Source: Acidobacteriota bacterium | Lineage (GTDB): Bacteria > Acidobacteriota > Terriglobia > UBA7540 | Reading direction: 5' to 3' | Assembly (NCBI GenBank): GCA_003171295.1 | Contig: PMYF01000384.1 | Span: 1 to 7,935 of the forward strand | DNA length: 7,935 nucleotides | In this document: in pieces, positions 5,893 to 7,935 of the stretch | How positions within the stretch are numbered: position 1 is the first letter of the stretch | Layout of the letters: the number at the start of each line of letters is the position of its first letter | Notes under the pieces: model-generated | Told to the model about the DNA's origin: nothing | The model's database searches: none | Seen by the model: the letters and a program-made list of their open reading frames with translations, nothing else | Translations under genes and position numbers: made by a program

Positions 5893-7581
5893 TCAAAGCT
5901 GGTTCTTCGTGCAAACTGCGTACCCTTCTCGAGAGGAGCACGACCAAGAAAAATGTGGATCAAGTGCCGCGCGCAAGCCCTCAGCTGGGGAGTTGCCCGG
6001 ATCCACGAAGACCGCAAAGTCGATCCTGCGGCTGATCTCCGTGCGCAGCGAGTCCGAATGAGTAAGGGCATCGTAGAACCTGACAGGGGTATTGATCGTC
6101 TTGCGGTCAATAATGTCCTCAAGAAACGCGCTGCCGGTTTGTTCCCGCAGCGGGATGTGCGTCTCGTTCAGCCAGGGGCTGTTCAACAGAATGTCGTGTC
6201 GCGCAGCGAAGCTGTGCACGCCCGCCCAGTAGGCAAGCCCGTATCCGGTGGCCGGGGTGGAATTGAGTCCTGCATTTGACTCGAGAAAGATTCCAACTCG
6301 GAACACCGGCAACGGTGCGCGGTCGAGGTCCGCCATCAGTTGCGCGTCCGGCGTCAGGCTTCCTGGCAATGCGACGGCAGCCGCCAGCGTCATGGCGCAG
6401 CCGGTAGCTGCGAAGATGCGCCGTCCCATCTTCTCCTGTAAGGACCGGGACGCCAGGGCGATCAAGAGCACTGGCCACGCGAGGGCGGCCAGCCGCCGCT
6501 CAGCATTCAGGGCACCATTGATTTGAGTTGGCAGAAAACTGCAGGTGAAGAGCAAGACCATCGCGGTTAGAGCCAAAACGTCACCTTCGTCAACTGCACG
6601 ACTCCTCAGGCGAGCGAAGATTCCCGAGAGCACATGAGCCAGAGCGAACAGAGGGAACCCAAGCAGCGCAACCCTGTAGGGAACGTGGATGCCCGCAAAG
6701 GTAAAGAAGTCCACGCACTGCCCGGTGTACACGAAGAGTGCAGTCATTTTATGGAACGCAAGCGAGATTTCGCTTCCCAGGCGTGAGCGATCATAGACCA
6801 GAGCCGGCGTCACGAGGGCAGCCAGAACGGCAAAGCGCGCTATGAACTGGAGGTGCCGGTTGGCCGGTGCCGGCATCCACCGACTGAAGAGCGTTTCTAG
6901 GACCAGGTATCCGGCAAGGAGCAGCAGCGGAACTGGGTGAGAGAGAACCAGCAGTACAAGACATGCACTGAGAGTGACCAGCGCAGGCCAGGCGCCGGAT
7001 CGCCGGAGCGAAACCCACGAGGCGATTGCATGAAAGAGGAAGCCGGATGCCAGACAGAAGTTGTAAAAGCCGCCCGCCAAAGACCACGTGAGAATCAACG
7101 GAAGAATCCACGCATACATCGCGGTTGTCTCGGGGCGAAACGCGCGGATGGCTCGAAGGAGTCCGGTCCAACACACAAGGACCGTGAGCGTAACGAGAGT
7201 TTTCTCCGCGGCGGCAGGGGAAGCTATCTCTTGCATCAGGGCCAGCAGGAGATAGTACAGGCTGTAGGGCTGAATGAGATGGCGGAAGGCGTACCAGTGG
7301 CCATACCACGGGTCGCCAATCAGGAGCGCCCGAATGACTGCCGAGTAATAGAGGTGAACCGGCCCGTCGCCTGACGAAATGGCTGGTTGGCGGAGCAGGA
7401 AGATGAGCACTGAGGCGAAGGCGCCGGCGACAAGACACGGCACTGCCAAGCGGCGAAACCGCGAGAGAGCCCTGCGGACCGCGCTCGAATTGCAGCTTGT
7501 TGCAATCGACGAATTCTCTTGGAGTTCAATTTCCAACTTCCGACTCCGTGGATAGCAGGACAGGGCCGAGACATCTGTCAT
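5893..7581 (-). CDS. Polytopic membrane protein, GT-C glycosyltransferase-like plan
   Basis: This 562-residue protein has about 11-12 hydrophobic segments spread over residues 46-407, then a soluble domain of about 150 residues. After the first membrane segment (46-64) a loop carries GDGPVHLYYS (71-80). An acidic residue in the first external loop, many membrane helices and a C-terminal extracytoplasmic domain are the layout of GT-C glycosyltransferases (PMT/ArnT class), which move sugars from lipid-phosphate donors. I cannot confirm the family, so the function is tentative. The C-terminal domain includes GVHSFAARHDILLNSPW and ends YAVCTKNQL. The start is uncertain: ATG 7581 has only G-rich sequence upstream, TTG 7536 has GGAG 7 nt before it, and the longest frame begins at 7701 with no Shine-Dalgarno and unlikely N-terminal sequence. 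All precede the first membrane segment. It lies upstream of the 192-residue gene, spaced 19 nt. Confidence 0.75.
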   Translation of the reverse strand: MTDVSALSCYPRSRKLEIELQENSSIATSCNSSAVRRALSRFRRLAVPCLVAGAFASVLIFLLRQPAISSGDGPVHLYYSAVIRALLIGDPWYGHWYAFRHLIQPYSLYYLLLALMQEIASPAAAEKTLVTLTVLVCWTGLLRAIRAFRPETTAMYAWILPLILTWSLAGGFYNFCLASGFLFHAIASWVSLRRSGAWPALVTLSACLVLLVLSHPVPLLLLAGYLVLETLFSRWMPAPANRHLQFIARFAVLAALVTPALVYDRSRLGSEISLAFHKMTALFVYTGQCVDFFTFAGIHVPYRVALLGFPLFALAHVLSGIFARLRSRAVDEGDVLALTAMVLLFTCSFLPTQINGALNAERRLAALAWPVLLIALASRSLQEKMGRRIFAATGCAMTLAAAVALPGSLTPDAQLMADLDRAPLPVFRVGIFLESNAGLNSTPATGYGLAYWAGVHSFAARHDILLNSPWLNETHIPLREQTGSAFLEDIIDRKTINTPVRFYDALTHSDSLRTEISRRIDFAVFVDPGNSPAEGLRAALDPHFSWSCSSREGYAVCTKNQL

Positions 7582-7719
7582 CACCCAGATGCCCCGGCCC
7601 GACCCCCGGCAACTGAGGGCGGCCGAGGACTTGAGTAGCAATCCGATTTGCGTATGTCGCGACTTCCATGTGAGACCTGGCCGTTGCTCCCGATTTCGCA
7701 TCGCGTGGAACCGCGACGA

Positions 7720-7935
7720 TTAGAAGACGTGGAACGTGTAGATTGCTTTGGAAAAGCCGGTGGTGCTATGCAACGCGCCGACTACTGGAGGCAGGAAGCC
7801 GTAGTCGCCCTGTGGCAAATCGTGGAGCGAGACAAGCCAAACTGATGAGCCAAGCCTTTGTGGGTTGTAGGTGACGACCTCGGAGTTGCGGTCTCCACCG
7901 AAAGCCTCTCCCCCCAGCGCCGGATGAAAAGTTCG
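7720..7935 (-). CDS. 3' end of an unidentified gene (partial)
   Basis: Translating the minus strand from the right edge gives 71 uninterrupted residues to a TAA at 7722-7720. The peptide starts RTFHPALGGEAFGG and ends AIYTFHVF. Residues such as SSVWLVSLHDLPQGDYGFLPP followed by a short final strand resemble the C-terminal beta-strand ending of many secreted or surface proteins (a PxGxYxF-type motif), recalled from general pattern only. Composition is normal for a real protein. It reads in the same direction as the membrane protein, with about 138 nt between them if that gene starts at 7581. A small TCGCG/CGCGA hairpin at 7701-7716 lies just past the stop but lacks a T-run. The start is outside the window. 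Confidence 0.65.
   Translation of the reverse strand, partial: RTFHPALGGEAFGGDRNSEVVTYNPQRLGSSVWLVSLHDLPQGDYGFLPPVVGALHSTTGFSKAIYTFHVF

Noticed and set aside
5874..6122. In-frame 83-residue N-terminal extension of the 192-residue protein
   Set aside because: It overlaps the 3' end of the membrane-protein gene and reads as an Arg/Ser-rich shadow. The ATG at 5873 has a well-placed AAGGG.

Overview
The window looks like chromosomal DNA from a member of the Acidobacteriota (Terriglobia; an Acidobacterium-, Edaphobacter- or Granulicella-like soil bacterium). The assignment is an inference. It rests on the high GC content and on the largest gene, a secreted pro-kumamolisin/sedolisin (S53) peptidase with a C-terminal train of Ig-like domains and a Gly-rich, membrane, Arg-cluster tail, an architecture common in that phylum. 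No tRNA, rRNA, CRISPR array, insertion sequence or phage gene is visible.

Layout from left to right. Bases 1-111 probably hold the 3' end of an unidentified plus-strand gene. Bases 112-448 are a convergent intergenic region with three hairpin structures and one 14-bp perfect palindrome. Bases 449-4201 (minus) encode the 1250-residue S53 peptidase, with an intact catalytic Glu/Asp/Asp/Ser set and calcium site. Bases 4202-4446 are a divergent intergenic region with possible promoters in both directions, a leader hairpin and an A/T-flanked palindrome. Bases 4447-5166 (plus) encode a 239-residue protein of unknown function. Bases 5167-5294 separate convergent genes and hold a long imperfect hairpin likely to act as a two-way terminator. 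Bases 5295-5873 (minus, 192 residues, unknown function) lie 19 nt downstream of a large polytopic membrane protein at 5893-7581 (minus), which resembles GT-C-type glycosyltransferases in overall plan. Upstream of that, 7720-7935 (minus) is the 3' end of another gene, cut by the window edge and recognised only by translating to the edge.

How the genes fit together. The peptidase is a self-contained exported enzyme with its own promoter region. The membrane protein and the 192-residue protein look like a two-gene operon, possibly extended upstream by the truncated gene. Nothing ties the 239-residue gene functionally to either side. The most unusual element is the C-terminus of the peptidase: two membrane segments around an Arg/Lys cluster, with the second ending in Gly-Cys like an internal lipoprotein signal. 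No convincing multi-gene novel defence or mobile system was found.
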